From: Fimbriimonadales bacterium
GTDB taxonomy: Bacteria; Armatimonadota; Fimbriimonadia; Fimbriimonadales; GBS-DC
Reading direction: 5' to 3'
DNA: 5,742 bases
Assembly: GCA_026416655.1 (NCBI GenBank)
Contig: JAOAES010000177.1
Location: forward strand, 1 to 5,742
The notes beneath the pieces are model-generated. The model had not been told where the DNA came from. It was given only the letters and a program-made list of their open reading frames with translations, and searched no databases. A program made the position numbers and the translations under genes. Shown here one piece after another: positions 3,809 through 5,742 of this stretch (positions are counted from its first letter, which is position 1; each line of letters opens with the position of its first letter).

Positions 3809-5740
3809 ATGAGCGCATCTGACTTCTTGCGCCAGATTGAAGAGCAGCGACGGCTGGAAAAACAGATTATGTGGGAAGGCACCTTTCGGGACTATCTGGA
3901 GATTGTACAGAAGAACCCGAAAGTGGCAAACCTTGCGCACGCCCGGGTCTACGATATGATTGTCAGCGCGGGCGTTGAGGAGCGCGGCGAGGGACAGCCG
4001 CGCGAATACAAGTTTTTCACCTCCGAGTTGTTTGGCATGGATCGCACGCTCCAGCAGCTGGTGGAAGAGTATTTCGCGCCCGCCGCGAAACGACTCGATG
4101 TGCGCAAGCGTATCCTGCTGCTGGTCGGTCCCGTCGGCGGCGGTAAGTCGACGCTGGTAACGATGCTCAAACGCGGGCTGGAACGCTACTCGCGCACCGA
4201 GGAAGGCGCGGTCTACGCCATCAAGGACTGCCCCATGCACGAAGAGCCGCTGCATCTTGTGCCCGAAGAGCTACGCGCCGACTTCAAACGCCAGTTCGGC
4301 GTGCATATCGAGGGCGACCTCTGCCCCGTGTGCCAGTGGAAACTGCGCCACGAATGGGGCGAGAACATTCAGGATGTGCCCGTCGTGCGCATCAAGTTCT
4401 CCGAACGCGAGCGCACCGGCATCGGCACTTTCAAGCCCTCCGACCCGAAATCCCAAGATGTGTCGGAACTCACCGGCAGCGTGAACCTGAACCTGCTTAC
4501 GCAAATCGGCGTGGAGTCCGACCCGCGCGTCTATAACTTCGACGGCGAACTGAACAAGGCGAACCGCGGCATCATGGAGTTCATCGAAATGCTCAAAGCC
4601 GATAAGCGGTTCCTGTACGAGCTGAACACCGTCGCGGGCGAGCAGATGATTAAAATCGGGCGTTTCGCGCTCATCTACACCGACGTCGTCGTGATTGCCC
4701 ACACCAACGAGTACGAATACAACGCCTACTTCTCCAACAAGGAGAACGAGGCGATGATCGACCGCATGTTCGTGGTCAAAGTGCCGTACAACCTGCAGGT
4801 CTCGCAGGAGGTGCGCATCTACGAGAAGCTGATTCAGCAGTCGCAGTGGAGCGACGAGACGCAGGATTTGTCCAAAGTGCATATCGCGCCGCATTCGCTG
4901 CGCGTGGCGGCGATGTTCGCCGTGCTGAGCCGCCTGAAGCCCCCGAAGAAGAGCGGCATGTCGCTGATGACCAAGATGAAACTCTACGACGGCGAGCGAC
5001 AGGTCGGCGACTGGGACCAGCGCCATGTGAAAGAGCTGCGCGAGGAATATACCGACGAGGGCTTGACGGGCGTCTCGCCGCGATTCATCCTGAACCGCCT
5101 CTCGGCGGCGATGGTGCGCGGCGACAAACGCTACATCACACCCATCGATGTGCTGCGCTCAATCCGAGACGGTCTCACCGAGTACACCAGCAACGAGGAG
5201 GAGCGCAAGAAGCTGCTCACCCTGCTCGACGATGTGCGCAAGGAGTACGACGAGCAGATTAAGAAGGAGGTGCAACGCTTCTTCGTCTACAGCTATGAGG
5301 AAGCCGCGCACACCCTGCTGGAGAACTATCTGGATAATGTGGACGCCTACTGCAACAAGACCAAAGTGCGCGACCCGATTACCGGCGAAGAGGTAGACCC
5401 CGACGAGAAGCTGATGCGTAGCATCGAGGAGCAGATTGGCGTGTCGGAGAACGCCAAGCGCGAGTTCCGCGAAGGAATCATGCGCTCGGTGGCGTCGCTG
5501 GCGCGGCGTGGCGTGCGCTTCGAAATCGGCAGCGACGAACGCCTGCGCGAGGCGATCGAGCGCAAACTGTTCGCCGACCTGAAGGATGTGGTCAAAATCA
5601 CCACCTCCGCGCGCACGCCTGACCCTGAACAGCTGCGCAAGATTAACGATGTGATTGACCGCATGGTTGCACAGGGCGGCTACACGCCCGAAAGCGCGAA
5701 CGAGATTCTGCGCTATGTGGGCGCGCTGCTGAATCGCTAA
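3809..5740 (+). CDS. prkA: PrkA family AAA+ protein (serine protein kinase / ATP-dependent protease)
   Basis: The protein is 643 aa, close to B. subtilis PrkA and E. coli YeaG. PrkA was described as a serine protein kinase; later work on the B. subtilis protein reports ATP-dependent Lon-like protease activity in sporulation. Visible elements are the N-terminal MWEGTFRDYLEIVQKNP and HARVYDMI (21-51); Walker A GPVGGGKST (107-115, K113); a cysteine/histidine pair of motifs, CPMH (C141, H144) and CPVC (C172, C175); ELTGSVN (220-226); the Walker-B region GELNKANRGIMEFIEM (246-261); sensor-1-like VVIAHTNEYE (294-303); and sensor-2-like GVSPRF (421-426, R425). The C-terminal PrkA domain runs from about 430 and includes DEKLMRSIEEQIG (532-544). 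It is cytoplasmic. yeaH/yhbH and spoVR usually follow it, and the window ends 2 bp after the stop. An in-frame ATG at 3734 allows a 25-residue basic extension. The gene is expressed from its own promoter with a long leader. Confidence 0.95.
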   Translation: MSASDFLRQIEEQRRLEKQIMWEGTFRDYLEIVQKNPKVANLAHARVYDMIVSAGVEERGEGQPREYKFFTSELFGMDRTLQQLVEEYFAPAAKRLDVRKRILLLVGPVGGGKSTLVTMLKRGLERYSRTEEGAVYAIKDCPMHEEPLHLVPEELRADFKRQFGVHIEGDLCPVCQWKLRHEWGENIQDVPVVRIKFSERERTGIGTFKPSDPKSQDVSELTGSVNLNLLTQIGVESDPRVYNFDGELNKANRGIMEFIEMLKADKRFLYELNTVAGEQMIKIGRFALIYTDVVVIAHTNEYEYNAYFSNKENEAMIDRMFVVKVPYNLQVSQEVRIYEKLIQQSQWSDETQDLSKVHIAPHSLRVAAMFAVLSRLKPPKKSGMSLMTKMKLYDGERQVGDWDQRHVKELREEYTDEGLTGVSPRFILNRLSAAMVRGDKRYITPIDVLRSIRDGLTEYTSNEEERKKLLTLLDDVRKEYDEQIKKEVQRFFVYSYEEAAHTLLENYLDNVDAYCNKTKVRDPITGEEVDPDEKLMRSIEEQIGVSENAKREFREGIMRSVASLARRGVRFEIGSDERLREAIERKLFADLKDVVKITTSARTPDPEQLRKINDVIDRMVAQGGYTPESANEILRYVGALLNR

Positions 5741-5742
5741 GC

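Noticed and set aside
4271..5026. 251-codon open frame antisense to prkA.
   Set aside because: It is codon-aligned with prkA, where stops are rare in GC-rich coding DNA. The product is a His/Val/Leu-rich composition artefact with no recognisable domain or ribosome binding site.

Overview
The window is bacterial chromosomal DNA, roughly 60% G+C by eye, with tightly packed genes, TATAAT-type -10 boxes and AGGAGG-type ribosome binding sites. It shows no tRNA, rRNA, CRISPR array or recognisable transposase. The lineage cannot be fixed from this sequence. A PrkA of the Bacillus type, a ComF, a SCP/CAP protein with an Ig-like tail and an intergenic element of the CGTCATTCCGAGCGAAGCGAGGAAT type would fit an environmental, possibly thermophilic group such as Armatimonadota or Chloroflexota. 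That is a guess.

Layout, left to right: (1) the 5' part of a response regulator on the minus strand (1-308, cut by the window edge), preceded 33 bp upstream by a minus-strand protein (342-1502) that I read as two degenerate macro domains in tandem; the two are probably co-transcribed. (2) A divergent control region (1503-1760) holding an inverted-repeat element, a promoter and a leader with a strong hairpin. (3) A plus-strand secreted SCP/CAP-domain protein (1761-2765). (4) Convergent to it, and overlapping it by 279 bp, a minus-strand two-gene operon: a single-BON-domain protein (3207-3443) followed after 3 bp by comF (2487-3203). (5) A second divergent control region (3444-3808) with two outward promoters and a long, hairpin-rich leader. 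(6) prkA on the plus strand (3809-5740), ending two bases before the window edge.

How the genes work together: prkA is normally the first gene of a prkA-yeaH/yhbH-spoVR stress or sporulation cluster, and the next gene lies outside the window. ComF belongs to natural transformation, but no other competence gene is visible. The macro-like/response-regulator pair and the CAP protein look like independent units.

The points most worth a second look are the tandem macro-like protein with altered ligand loops; the CAP protein whose last 92 residues are read from the antisense of comF, starting exactly where comF stops; the structured leaders of the CAP gene and prkA; and the nested inverted repeat at 1531-1608. 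I did not find a convincing new defence or mobile system.
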